Assembly: GCA_022822905.1 (NCBI GenBank) | Contig: JAJDYE010000030.1 | Span: 55,585-119,584 of the forward strand | From: Acidimicrobiia bacterium | Lineage (GTDB): Bacteria; Actinomycetota; Acidimicrobiia; Acidimicrobiales; Bin134 | Reading direction: 5' to 3' | Length of the DNA stretch: 64,000 bases | Part shown: positions 9,313-17,167 of the stretch, piece after piece | Layout of the letters: each line of letters starts with the position of its first letter | Numbering within the stretch: position 1 is the first letter of the stretch | Made by a program: the position numbers and the translations under genes | The notes under the pieces: generated by a model | Databases searched by the model: none | Seen by the model: the letters and a program-made list of their open reading frames with translations, nothing else | Told to the model about the DNA's origin: nothing

Positions 9313-10398
9313 CTAAAGCTTGGCCTCGCGGGGATCCCAGAGGGCTCGGAGGGACTCGCCGATGCGGTTCAGCGACAGTACGGTGCAGAACATCATCACT
9401 CCGGGAACGAACACGATGTGGGGCGCCTTTTCCAGCAAATTCGGATCGCGGCCCTCCTGGATCATGTTGCCCCACGTGGGCGTGCTGATGGGATCGATGC
9501 CCACCCCCAAGAAGGCCAATGAGGTCTCAGCCACGATCACCACCGCCACGACGATAAAGGCGTAGGAGGCCAACGGCAGAGCCACGTTGGGCATGATCTC
9601 CCGGAACAGAATGCGGCTGTTGGACGCCCCCATGGCCTTGGCCGCGGTTACGAATTCCCGAGCCGCGAACGTCAGCGTGTTGGCGCGCGACAGTCGTCCC
9701 ATGGTGGGGATGCTCAACACCGATAGCGCGAGCGTGATAACCAGCACGCTCCCCCCAAAGATGGCCACGATGGAAAACAGCAAAATCAGGGCGGGAAAAG
9801 CCAAAACGGCGTCGGTAATGATGTTGAAGGTTCCTTCGGTTGCCCCCCGAAAGAAGCCAGCAGACATACCGATAACCGACCCCACCGCCAAGCCGATACC
9901 CACGGCGCCCAGGCCCACGATCAGGGAGATACGCGCCCCCCGAATGCTCTGGTTCATAACGCTCTTGCCCAGCCGATCAGTGCCCAGCGGTTCGTCGGTG
10001 GTGAACGATGGAGGCCGTTCTCGATCTTGGAAGTCGGCCTCCAAGCTGTCGAACAGCCCGCCCAGTTGCAAGAACACAAAGAGCACCAGAATGAACAGCC
10101 AAACCATCGATATCCATACCGTCGCATCGACCCGAGAGCCGAATGCTGCTCGGATTAGCTGTCCTACCCCGGTGAGAATGCCGTATATCCCGCCCAGGGC
10201 GAGGATCACCTGAAGCCAGGCAACGCTGTCGTAGGTAACCAAGAGCTGTATCAGCAGAAAGGCCAGCCCGATGACAAATCGGGCACTTCCTTCCCGACCG
10301 AGGCGAGCGCGGCGACCCCGCTCGGGATCGTCGACAAGCTGGGCCTCAGGCTCGGTGACGACGCCAGTGATGTCAGCCACGTCTAATCCTCGGATCAA
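9313..10398 (-). CDS. Peptide/nickel-type ABC transporter permease (DppC-like)
   Basis: 361-residue inner-membrane permease of the DppC/OppC family. The EAA loop that contacts the ATPase is clear (EFVTAAKAMGASNSRILFREIMPN), followed by typical C-terminal segments including LAFLGVGIDP and PTWGNMIQEG. The N-terminus is longer than in standard DppC: before the conserved region (from about residue 130) there are three or four extra hydrophobic segments. The start overlaps the upstream DppB-like gene by 26 bp, so the two are coupled. No ATPase gene follows; the toxin gene on the other strand begins immediately. The transporter therefore needs DppD/DppF-type ATPases encoded elsewhere. Confidence 0.9.
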   Translation of the reverse strand: MIRGLDVADITGVVTEPEAQLVDDPERGRRARLGREGSARFVIGLAFLLIQLLVTYDSVAWLQVILALGGIYGILTGVGQLIRAAFGSRVDATVWISMVWLFILVLFVFLQLGGLFDSLEADFQDRERPPSFTTDEPLGTDRLGKSVMNQSIRGARISLIVGLGAVGIGLAVGSVIGMSAGFFRGATEGTFNIITDAVLAFPALILLFSIVAIFGGSVLVITLALSVLSIPTMGRLSRANTLTFAAREFVTAAKAMGASNSRILFREIMPNVALPLASYAFIVVAVVIVAETSLAFLGVGIDPISTPTWGNMIQEGRDPNLLEKAPHIVFVPGVMMFCTVLSLNRIGESLRALWDPREAKL

Positions 10399-11326
10399 GC
10401 AGCGCGTATGTGATCTCCACCAGCATGTTCAACATGATGTAAGCCACTGCCACCACCAGCACCAGACCTTGCAGGACTACCAAGTCATTGCCGGTAATGG
10501 AGTCCACCATCTTGAGCCCCATCCCCGGGAGCTGGAACAGCACTTCGATGATGACGGTGCCGCCGATGAGCCGGCCTGTGCTCACTCCCGCCAAAGTGAT
10601 GAGCGAGAACGACGACGGTCGCAGGGCGTGGCGGAACAACACATGGGAGGGCGACATGCCCTTGGCTCGGGCCGTCAGCACGAAGTCGTTTTGCAGGGTG
10701 GCCATCATGTCGGCCCGCAACAACCGCTGGAACACGGCGATCTCAGTCAGAGACAACGCGACCACCGGCATGATCAGGCGGCGGGAATGGTCCCACCAGT
10801 CCCATTCAGTGAGCCGGGTCCACCCTTGGGGCGGCAATATGTCGAGCTGGTTGAACAAGATGAAGATCAGCAGGATGCCGACTAGGAACTGGGGTAAGGA
10901 GATAGCGGCAAACGATGCCGCGTTCAACGCTCGATCCACTCTTCGTCCCGCCCTATAGGCGGCATACACCCCCAGCGGAATGGCCAGAATCAGCGCCAGA
11001 GCCTGGGCTACCACCGTCAGTTCCAGGGTGATGGGCAGCCGCTGTCGAATGGTGTCCGAAACTTTCAGGCCGTGGGTTCTCACCGACTCGCCCAGATCAC
11101 CGGTAAGCGCATCCCCCAGCCACTTGCCGTAGCGAACGACGACGTTTTCGTCGAGTCGAAGCTCCCGGTTGACCAACTCCCGGGCGGCGGGCTCCTGGGC
11201 CCGCTCTTGGCCTAGGAGGCGAATGGTGGGATCACCGGGCAGCAGCTCCACATAGAAGGAGGAGAAGAAGCTCACCAGAATCAGCACCGGAATGATCCGG
11301 ATGATGGTGCGACCGATGGTCTTCAA
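10373..11326 (-). CDS. Peptide/nickel-type ABC transporter permease (DppB-like)
   Basis: 317-residue permease with the DppB layout: an N-terminal membrane anchor, a periplasmic segment containing PGDPTIRLLG and the DLGESVRTH motif, then five hydrophobic segments with the EAA loop DFVLTARAKGMSPSHVLFRHALRP. This family imports peptides, nickel or other small solutes with a lipoprotein receptor. The gene lies between the binding-protein gene (separated by a hairpin) and the DppC-like gene, which it overlaps. Substrate cannot be told from sequence. Confidence 0.92.
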   Translation of the reverse strand: MKTIGRTIIRIIPVLILVSFFSSFYVELLPGDPTIRLLGQERAQEPAARELVNRELRLDENVVVRYGKWLGDALTGDLGESVRTHGLKVSDTIRQRLPITLELTVVAQALALILAIPLGVYAAYRAGRRVDRALNAASFAAISLPQFLVGILLIFILFNQLDILPPQGWTRLTEWDWWDHSRRLIMPVVALSLTEIAVFQRLLRADMMATLQNDFVLTARAKGMSPSHVLFRHALRPSSFSLITLAGVSTGRLIGGTVIIEVLFQLPGMGLKMVDSITGNDLVVLQGLVLVVAVAYIMLNMLVEITYALLDPRIRRG

Positions 11327-11385
11327 CTGTTGTCACCTCCCCCTGCGCCTCGGCGCGGGCCCCATAGATGATGCCCCATAGAACA

Positions 11386-11414
11386 GGGGGTGGGCACGGA
11401 CCGTGCCCACCCCC
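11386..11414 (-). terminator. Intercistronic GC-rich hairpin
   Basis: A near-perfect palindrome GGGGGTGGGCACGG-A-CCGTGCCCACCCCC lies in the 111 bp gap between the binding-protein and permease genes. It has no U-run on either strand. Hairpins here commonly protect the binding-protein mRNA or partly terminate transcription, giving more receptor than permease. Role inferred. Confidence 0.6.
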
Positions 11415-11437
11415 TCGTTCTCAGATGAGTTTCTTGG

Positions 11438-13285
11438 CTAACCCTTAGCGGTGAATTCCAAGAGAATGATGCCGGCGTCAGTCTGGAATATGCCCGAAAC
11501 CTTGTCGGTCCAGTAGTAGCCGACCTCGCCCTTGCTGGTCACGATGACCGGGACCTGATAGGCGAACTCGCGCTGGAAGCGGCTGTAGCCCTCGTAGCGC
11601 TCCTCGAAGGTGACGCCTTCACGGCCCTGCTTGAGCGAAGCGTCAAATTCCGGATAGCACGCCTTGGCCCAGTTGCGGGATGAGACGTTGGCACCGCACA
11701 CGCCGTCCTCAGTGGAATCGCCGAAGTACACGTCGTACATGTAGTCGGGGTCGCCCACGGGGATGGCCCACGGGTTGGCCACTGATTCGCCGCCGAACAC
11801 GGCGCCGACCATCTCGCCGACCTCCACGCAGTTGGCGGTGGCGGAGATGCCAACCTCGCTCCACATGGCAATCAGGGTCTCCGTGAGGAGCACGTTCTCC
11901 GGGGAGGTGGTGCAGTAGGTCTGGAACTCCAGCGGACCGCCCAGTTGGGCTTCGCACTCTTCGAGCGCGGCAGCCGACGCGTCCTGGTCAAAGCCCGGCA
12001 GCACTGCTTCGGGATCGGTCCACGGAGAACCCGGCCTCATCAGACTGCGGATCATGTTGTTGAGGCCCTCGTACACGATCTCGTTGATGGTCTCGTAGTC
12101 GATGGCGTGGGCCGCAGCCACCCGGCACTCCCGGATGTTGAACGGCTCTTTCACATTGTTGAGCATCCAGTATCCGCCGTGGTTGTCAACCCGGGAGGTG
12201 GTGTTGACGCCCTTGGCGATGGCGTCTTGGAGGTTCTGGGGATGGCGGTCGTAAGCGATGTCGAGATCACCCGCATTGAAGGCGTTGTAGCGCTGCGGCG
12301 GCTCGATGATGGGCTTGAAGGTCACGCTGTCCAGATAGGGGCAACCCTCACGGAAGTAATCCGGGTTGCGCACCACAACGGCCTGGTCGTCTTGGACCCA
12401 CGACTCAAGCATGAACGGGCCTGCGCCCACGCCCTGCGGATTGATGTTGACGTCGGAATTGAGGCCGGTTTCCGGATCCTGGCCAGCCTGATACGTGGTG
12501 GGCGACATCATCCACGCCATGCGGGAGGCGAAGATCTGTGCGAACACCGCGTTCTTGCTGGTGGCAGTGAGCTCGATGGTGTAGTCGTCGATCTTCTCCC
12601 ACGAAGCGATCAGATCGGCCTGAGCCCGCGACTGCGACCCGATATCGGGATTCTGGTGGTGCTCGATGTTCCAGATCAGTGCGTCGACATCCAATGGGGT
12701 GCCGTCGGTGAAGTTGACGCCTTCGCGCAGCTTCAGAATGAACACCTCATTGTCTTCAGTGGAGATGCTCTCGGCCAGACCGGGAATCAACTGGCCAGTG
12801 GCGAAGTCCTCATAGAACAGCGCACCGTAGATGGAGATCATCTGCGTGCCGCCCAGCGAGGCCCCGCCCTGGATCAAGGTGGGGTCCCATCCGGTGATCT
12901 CACCGAACATGCCGATGGTGAGGTTTCCGCCGGTCGGGCGACCGTCGGAGCAATCGGTGGTGAGGATTTCACCCGAGATATACCCGGTGCTGCCGGTGGG
13001 CACTCCCCCCGTTTCTTCCTCTACAACCTCTTCGGATTCCTCGATGACCACCACAGGTTCATCTTCCGGCTCATCGGCCGGGGCCTGCTCGGCGGGAGCC
13101 TCATCATCGGGAGCTTCCTCCGAAGGAGCCTCCTCCGAGGGAGCCTCGTCTTCCGGCTGCTCGGCTGCGGGTGCAGGTGTCCCTGCGGTTACCCCTGGAC
13201 CGTCGTCATCATCGTTGCCGCAGGAAACAGCAAACACCGTCAACGCCAACAAGACGGCAAGAAGCCTCAACTGACGCGATTTCAT
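11438..13285 (-). CDS. ABC transporter substrate-binding lipoprotein (SBP family 5)
   Basis: Extracytoplasmic receptor of the DppA/OppA family. A hydrophobic signal sequence ends in a lipobox (VFAVSC) with lipidation Cys, followed by GNDDDD. Then comes an acidic, Pro/Glu/Ala-rich linker of about 75 residues with repeated EEAPS units, and a long SBP_bac_5 domain with landmarks such as LKLREGVNFTDGTPLDVDALIWN. I prefer ATG 13285 to ATG 13291: GAGGGGG is 8 bases from the former but touches the latter. First gene of the minus-strand importer operon with the two permeases. Peptide-like ligands are the family default; the true ligand is unknown. Confidence 0.92.
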   Translation of the reverse strand: MKSRQLRLLAVLLALTVFAVSCGNDDDDGPGVTAGTPAPAAEQPEDEAPSEEAPSEEAPDDEAPAEQAPADEPEDEPVVVIEESEEVVEEETGGVPTGSTGYISGEILTTDCSDGRPTGGNLTIGMFGEITGWDPTLIQGGASLGGTQMISIYGALFYEDFATGQLIPGLAESISTEDNEVFILKLREGVNFTDGTPLDVDALIWNIEHHQNPDIGSQSRAQADLIASWEKIDDYTIELTATSKNAVFAQIFASRMAWMMSPTTYQAGQDPETGLNSDVNINPQGVGAGPFMLESWVQDDQAVVVRNPDYFREGCPYLDSVTFKPIIEPPQRYNAFNAGDLDIAYDRHPQNLQDAIAKGVNTTSRVDNHGGYWMLNNVKEPFNIRECRVAAAHAIDYETINEIVYEGLNNMIRSLMRPGSPWTDPEAVLPGFDQDASAAALEECEAQLGGPLEFQTYCTTSPENVLLTETLIAMWSEVGISATANCVEVGEMVGAVFGGESVANPWAIPVGDPDYMYDVYFGDSTEDGVCGANVSSRNWAKACYPEFDASLKQGREGVTFEERYEGYSRFQREFAYQVPVIVTSKGEVGYYWTDKVSGIFQTDAGIILLEFTAKG

Positions 13286-13391
13286 GAGCATGACCCCCTC
13301 GGGTTTGGCTTATGGGCAGCCGAGCCTCAAACGACTGCAAGTTGTCAGACCTTAGGGAGTTATCGTCGGTTCCTGCAAGGTGACGGCACAC

Positions 13392-13466
13392 CTATGGCCG
13401 TAGGCGAGCGGCGGCGGGGGCGAGCTCTCGTTCCAAACGATCGGCAATCACCCGAAAGTAGGGCGT
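13392..13466 (-). pseudogene. Remnant: C-terminal tail of a low-MW phosphatase paralogue
   Basis: On the minus strand this 75 bp piece encodes PYFRVIADRLERELAPAAARLRP then TAG. The peptide equals the C-terminus of the intact phosphatase gene at 14905-15441 (PYFRVIADRLERELAPAAARLR). Nucleotide differences over the shared part are mostly at third codon positions, so the piece was probably once part of a translated paralogue. Homology ends abruptly upstream of CCC TAC. The two copies lie in the same orientation on both sides of the AAA_14 gene. Confidence 0.75.
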
Positions 13467-13515
13467 AGAAAAAACCCATGCGTCCCATCAGATTCGAAAC
13501 CGCCAAGCACCACAC

Positions 13516-13577
13516 TTGCAATCGGCCGAACAATAGACTTTCAATTAGCCGATATCCAGCCTTACAATTGGCCGATG
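13516..13577 (+). repeat. Three CAATyrGCCGA repeats at the AAA_14 gene start
   Basis: TGCAATCGGCCGAA (13517-13530), TTCAATTAGCCGATA (13540-13554) and TACAATTGGCCGATG (13563-13577) are spaced 23-24 bp. The third contains the ATG of the following gene. No Shine-Dalgarno is present, so the mRNA is probably leaderless and the repeats would serve as binding sites over the promoter. Function inferred. Confidence 0.55.
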
Positions 13578-14897
13578 GGTGAAGCGGTCTTCTACCCGCG
13601 TTCAATCGACACCCAGCTTGTCGAAGCACTCACTGACTCGCCCGCGGTACTTATTCACGGCCCGCGCCAGTGTGGCAAGACCACATTGGCGCAGTTCGTT
13701 TGCGCTCCCAATCACTTCACTTGGCGCGGGCAACCGCTTGACGCTCCGTCCAGTGGGCGGGGGTACGCATACATCAACTTTGAAGCCGAGGTGGCTCGCA
13801 ATGCCGCTCGGGCCGACCCCGCTGGTTTCGTGGACGACCTGCCCGAGCGAGTGGTGCTGGACGAAGTGCAGCGCGTGCCAGATCTGTTCGCCGCGATCAA
13901 GGTGGCTATCGACCGCAGGCGAGAGCCGGGCCGCTTTGTGCTCACTGGTTCGACAAACGTGCTTCTCATCCCCGCATTGGCCGACTCCCTGGCCGGACGC
14001 CTGCAAATCGTCCGGCTGCACCCGCTGTCGCAATCTGAACTGGTCGGCGCCTCGACACGCGATGCAGCTGCCAATCAGCGGCCTGGATTCCTGGACGCCC
14101 TGTTCGGTGGCGGATTCAAGGTGACGACAGCAGAGCGCCTCGGCAGGCAACTGGCAGGGCGAATTGCTGCGGGCGGCTATCCAGCGGCACTGGCTCGACC
14201 GGCGGGGCAACGACGAGCACGATGGTATCGGGACTACGCCGACACGCTGGTTCAGCGCGATGTGCGCGACATCGCCCGGATCGCCCGACTGGACTCGCTC
14301 GCCCGGCTATTGGAGATGGCGTCGGGGCAGACAGCCAGACTGCTCAACGTGAACGGACTCGCCGCGCCGTTCCAGCTCAGCCGCCCGACAATCGCTGACT
14401 ATCTTACGCTGCTCGAACGGCTCTTTCTGGTGGATCGCCTACCGCCGTGGCACGACAACCGGCTGAAGCGGCTCATCAAGACCCCCAAGCTGCACATGGG
14501 CGACACGGGACTCGCCTGCGCGCTGATCGGTGCCGACGCCGACGCGCTGACAGCAGACCGGCACCTGCTGGGACAAATGCTGGAGACCTTCGTCTTCCAG
14601 GAGTTGCGACGACAAGCGAGTTGGCACAACACACCGCTGCGGTTCTTCCATTTCCGCGACAAAGACGGTACCGAGGTGGACATCGTCATCGAGCGCGGGG
14701 CAGCCCATGTCGTCGGGATCGAAGTAAAGGCCGCGGCAACGGTGACAAGATCAGACTTCCGCGGATTGCGAAAGCTCGCCTCAGCGTCTGGAGAACGCTT
14801 TGTAGGCGGTGTCGTGCTCTATGACGGGGAAACCAGCGCGGGCTTCGGCGACCGCATGTACGCCGTCCCCATCCGGCACTTGTGGGAGAACTTGTGA
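13575..14897 (+). CDS. AAA_14 / DUF4143 family ATPase
   Basis: 440 residues, the usual length of this mobile, poorly understood family. An N-terminal P-loop AAA domain shows GPRQCGKTT (Walker A, residues about 30-38), a Walker B-like RVVLDEVQRVPDLF and a FVLTGSTN sensor motif. The C-terminal DUF4143 part ends with FHFRDKDGTEVDIVIERG and VGIEVKAA. The acidic-x-x-K arrangement resembles a restriction-endonuclease fold, as noted for this family. Proteins of this kind are often genomic-island passengers and have been linked to toxin-like or defence roles without proof. The gene sits alone between two phosphatase tails, suggesting it arrived by insertion or recombination. Confidence 0.85.
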   Translation: MGEAVFYPRSIDTQLVEALTDSPAVLIHGPRQCGKTTLAQFVCAPNHFTWRGQPLDAPSSGRGYAYINFEAEVARNAARADPAGFVDDLPERVVLDEVQRVPDLFAAIKVAIDRRREPGRFVLTGSTNVLLIPALADSLAGRLQIVRLHPLSQSELVGASTRDAAANQRPGFLDALFGGGFKVTTAERLGRQLAGRIAAGGYPAALARPAGQRRARWYRDYADTLVQRDVRDIARIARLDSLARLLEMASGQTARLLNVNGLAAPFQLSRPTIADYLTLLERLFLVDRLPPWHDNRLKRLIKTPKLHMGDTGLACALIGADADALTADRHLLGQMLETFVFQELRRQASWHNTPLRFFHFRDKDGTEVDIVIERGAAHVVGIEVKAAATVTRSDFRGLRKLASASGERFVGGVVLYDGETSAGFGDRMYAVPIRHLWENL

Positions 14898-14904
14898 AGC
14901 CAGC

Positions 14905-15441
14905 TCACGCCCGCAACCGGGCGGCGGCGGGGGCCAGCTCCCGTTCCAAACGGTCGGCGATCACCCGAAAATAGGGCAAAGCCTCCCCGATGGGGTCGGG
15001 AATCTCGTCGGCGGCCCGGCCGATGAACCGGGTGCTGGTTTGGGCTTCGCGCCGGGTGTGCAGTTGGGCGACCCACGCTTGGGAGTCGGCCCCGTTGCGG
15101 TTGCCCACCTGGTTTGCAAGACGGCTCAGCTCGGCGGGCAGGAAGGTGGCCGCCGCCTTGGCCTCGCTGCGGGCCTCAACCGACCAGCCGTGGTTTCTCG
15201 TCATGACCACGATCAGATCGGACTCGTCCACCAGATACTCCGAGAGGCGGCGGCTGCGGTGGGCCGACAAGTCCAGTCCCCGCTCGGCCATGGCGGCTAT
15301 GGCGTACTCGTGGGCGGGCTGCCCGCTCCAGTCCATAGTCCCGGCCGAGCCCACCTCGGCGTCGGGAGCCATGTGAGCGAACAGCACCTCGGCCATCGGC
15401 GAGCGGCAGATATTCCCCGTGCAGACAAACAGAACCTTGAT
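14905..15441 (-). CDS. Low-molecular-weight protein tyrosine phosphatase / arsenate reductase family
   Basis: Phosphatase of the LMW-PTP fold. The P-loop CTGNICRS lies at the very N-terminus (about 15407-15427) and the DP of EIPDP near the C-terminus supplies the general acid. The first in-frame ATG (15396) lies inside or after the P-loop and would give a dead protein. Upstream of it the frame runs back through VLFVCTGNICRS to a TAG about ten codons before the loop, with no ATG, GTG or TTG. I take ATC 15441 (giving a leader like MKVLFVC) as the most natural start; CTG 15432 is the alternative. A frameshift or unusual start is possible. A second, fragmentary copy of its 3' end lies at 13392-13466. 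Confidence 0.75.
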   Translation of the reverse strand: MKVLFVCTGNICRSPMAEVLFAHMAPDAEVGSAGTMDWSGQPAHEYAIAAMAERGLDLSAHRSRRLSEYLVDESDLIVVMTRNHGWSVEARSEAKAAATFLPAELSRLANQVGNRNGADSQAWVAQLHTRREAQTSTRFIGRAADEIPDPIGEALPYFRVIADRLERELAPAAARLRA

Positions 15442-15575
15442 GGAGGCAGTCTACGACTTGGGCAAAGCGACCCTTGAAGATCGATCTGCCAGTCGATATG
15501 CTGGCGGGAGCAGTCGGAACCGGCATCGTCTCCAGACACAGGGTTCCTCACGTAACCAAAGAGCAGGAAAACCCG

Positions 15576-15878
15576 ATGCCGGTCACCGAAGTGCAACGCA
15601 CCGAGCTGGTCAACGGCCTCGTAGAGGTCCTTGGAGAGGAGCGCACCGAAACCCTCATGCAGTGCATCCTCCTCGAAGGCCGCGATCAGCTGGCCACCAA
15701 GGACGACCTCAAAGCCCTCGAAATCAAGCTTCGAGGCGAGTTCGCCGAGTTCAGGAGCGAGATCAGAACCGAGCTTAGAACCGAGTTGGCCAAGATGACC
15801 CGCCAATTCGCCTTCATGCTCATCGGGTTCATGGTCACCATGTGGGCCACCATGATCCCCATCGCCCTCGCCACCTGA
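15576..15878 (+). CDS. Small coiled-coil protein with C-terminal membrane anchor
   Basis: 100 residues from ATG 15576, preceded by CAGGAAA. An earlier in-frame start at 15474 would add 34 unconserved-looking residues. Residues about 20-75 are charged heptad-like helix (LKALEIKLRGEFAEFRSEI and following RTELRTELAK), and the last 22 residues form one hydrophobic span (FAFMLIGFMVTMWATMIPIAL). The shape resembles DUF1640/CCDC90-type membrane coiled-coil proteins. No catalytic motif. It stands alone between the phosphatase and the CoA-transferase operon. Confidence 0.7.
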   Translation: MPVTEVQRTELVNGLVEVLGEERTETLMQCILLEGRDQLATKDDLKALEIKLRGEFAEFRSEIRTELRTELAKMTRQFAFMLIGFMVTMWATMIPIALAT

Positions 15879-15931
15879 TCCGCAAGCCAGCGGTAGGGCT
15901 CTGAGGATGCCAGGTTCCTAAGCTCTGCCCC

Positions 15932-17134
15932 ATGACAGGTCCGATGGATGGAGTGAAGGTGGTCGAGCTCGGGGTGTGGGTGGCCGGCCCTGCGGCGGGT
16001 GGCATCTTGAGCGATTGGGGGGCCGACGTGGTGAAGATCGAGCCCCCCGCCGGCGACCCGGCGAGGACCTTCCAGCAGATGCTGGGCGGAGACATGCCCA
16101 CCAACCCGGTGTTCGAACTGGACAACCGCTCCAAGCGATCGGTGGTGGTTGATCTGGCCCATCCTGAGGGTCAGGCCATCGCAGCCGAGATCATCAACGA
16201 CGCCGATGTGTTCCTCACCAACTTGCGGCTGAGCGCACTCGAGCGGCTGGGTCTGGGCTACCAGTCTCTGGCTGCCCGCAACCCGGGGCTGATCTACTGT
16301 GCCATCACCGGCTACGGGCTCGAAGGGCCCGACGCCGACCGCCCGGCCTACGACATCGCCGCCTTCTGGGCCCGCTCGGGCATCGCCGCCCAGCTCACCC
16401 CGCCGGGCGGCGCTTTGCCGTTCCAGCGGGGCGGCATGGGCGACCACAACGTGGGCCTGGCCGGAGCGGCGGCCATCAGCGCGGCGCTGTACCACCGGGA
16501 GCGCACCGGCGAGGGCCAGATGGTGTCGTCGTCGCTGTTCCGGGAGGGCATGTACACCATCGGCTTCGACATCAACGTGCTGTTGATGTGGGGCCTCAAC
16601 ATGGCGGTGGGCACCCGGGAGGCCATGGGCAACCCGGCCATCAACAACTACACCGCGGGCGACGGGCAGCGGTTCTGGGTGGTGGGCTTGGAGGGCGACC
16701 GCCACTGGCCCCCGCTGGCCCGAGCCGTGGGGCACCCCGAGTGGATCGAAGACGAGCGGTTCGCCACCCCCCGCGACCGGGCGGTCAACGCCGTGGAGCT
16801 GATCGCCGCCCTCGACGAGGCTTTCGCCACCCGGCCGCTGGATGAGTGGGCCGAGATCTTCGCCACCGAGCCCGACATGTTCTGGGCCCCGGTGAACACC
16901 CTCGACGACTTGTTGGCCGACCCCCAGACCGGCCCGTCGGGAGCGCTGGTGGAGGTGCCCGACGGGGCCACCGGCACCACCATGCTGGCCACCCCGGTCG
17001 ACTTCCACGGCACCCCGTGGGCGCCTCGCAGCCTGGCGCCCGAGTTGGGGGAGCACACCGACGAGGTGCTGGCCGAACTGGGCCGCACTCCCGATCAGAT
17101 CGCGGAGCTGCGGTCGAACGGCACCGTGGCCTGA
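15932..17134 (+). CDS. CaiB/BaiF family (class III) CoA-transferase
   Basis: 400 residues, standard length for family III CoA-transferases, which move CoA between carboxylic acids through an aspartyl-CoA intermediate. The N-terminal Rossmann half begins GVKVVELGVWVAGPAAGGIL. The catalytic Asp is Asp171 in the GGMGDHNVG motif, followed by the conserved RTGEGQMVSSSLF. First of four same-strand genes (CoA-transferase, CrtC/AttH-like, SDR, molybdopterin enzyme). The substrate acid is unknown; context suggests degradation of a hydroxylated or steroid-like compound (inference). Confidence 0.9.
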   Translation: MTGPMDGVKVVELGVWVAGPAAGGILSDWGADVVKIEPPAGDPARTFQQMLGGDMPTNPVFELDNRSKRSVVVDLAHPEGQAIAAEIINDADVFLTNLRLSALERLGLGYQSLAARNPGLIYCAITGYGLEGPDADRPAYDIAAFWARSGIAAQLTPPGGALPFQRGGMGDHNVGLAGAAAISAALYHRERTGEGQMVSSSLFREGMYTIGFDINVLLMWGLNMAVGTREAMGNPAINNYTAGDGQRFWVVGLEGDRHWPPLARAVGHPEWIEDERFATPRDRAVNAVELIAALDEAFATRPLDEWAEIFATEPDMFWAPVNTLDDLLADPQTGPSGALVEVPDGATGTTMLATPVDFHGTPWAPRSLAPELGEHTDEVLAELGRTPDQIAELRSNGTVA

Positions 17135-17167
17135 GCTTCCCCGTAGCCCCAGCCATAGGATGTCGCC

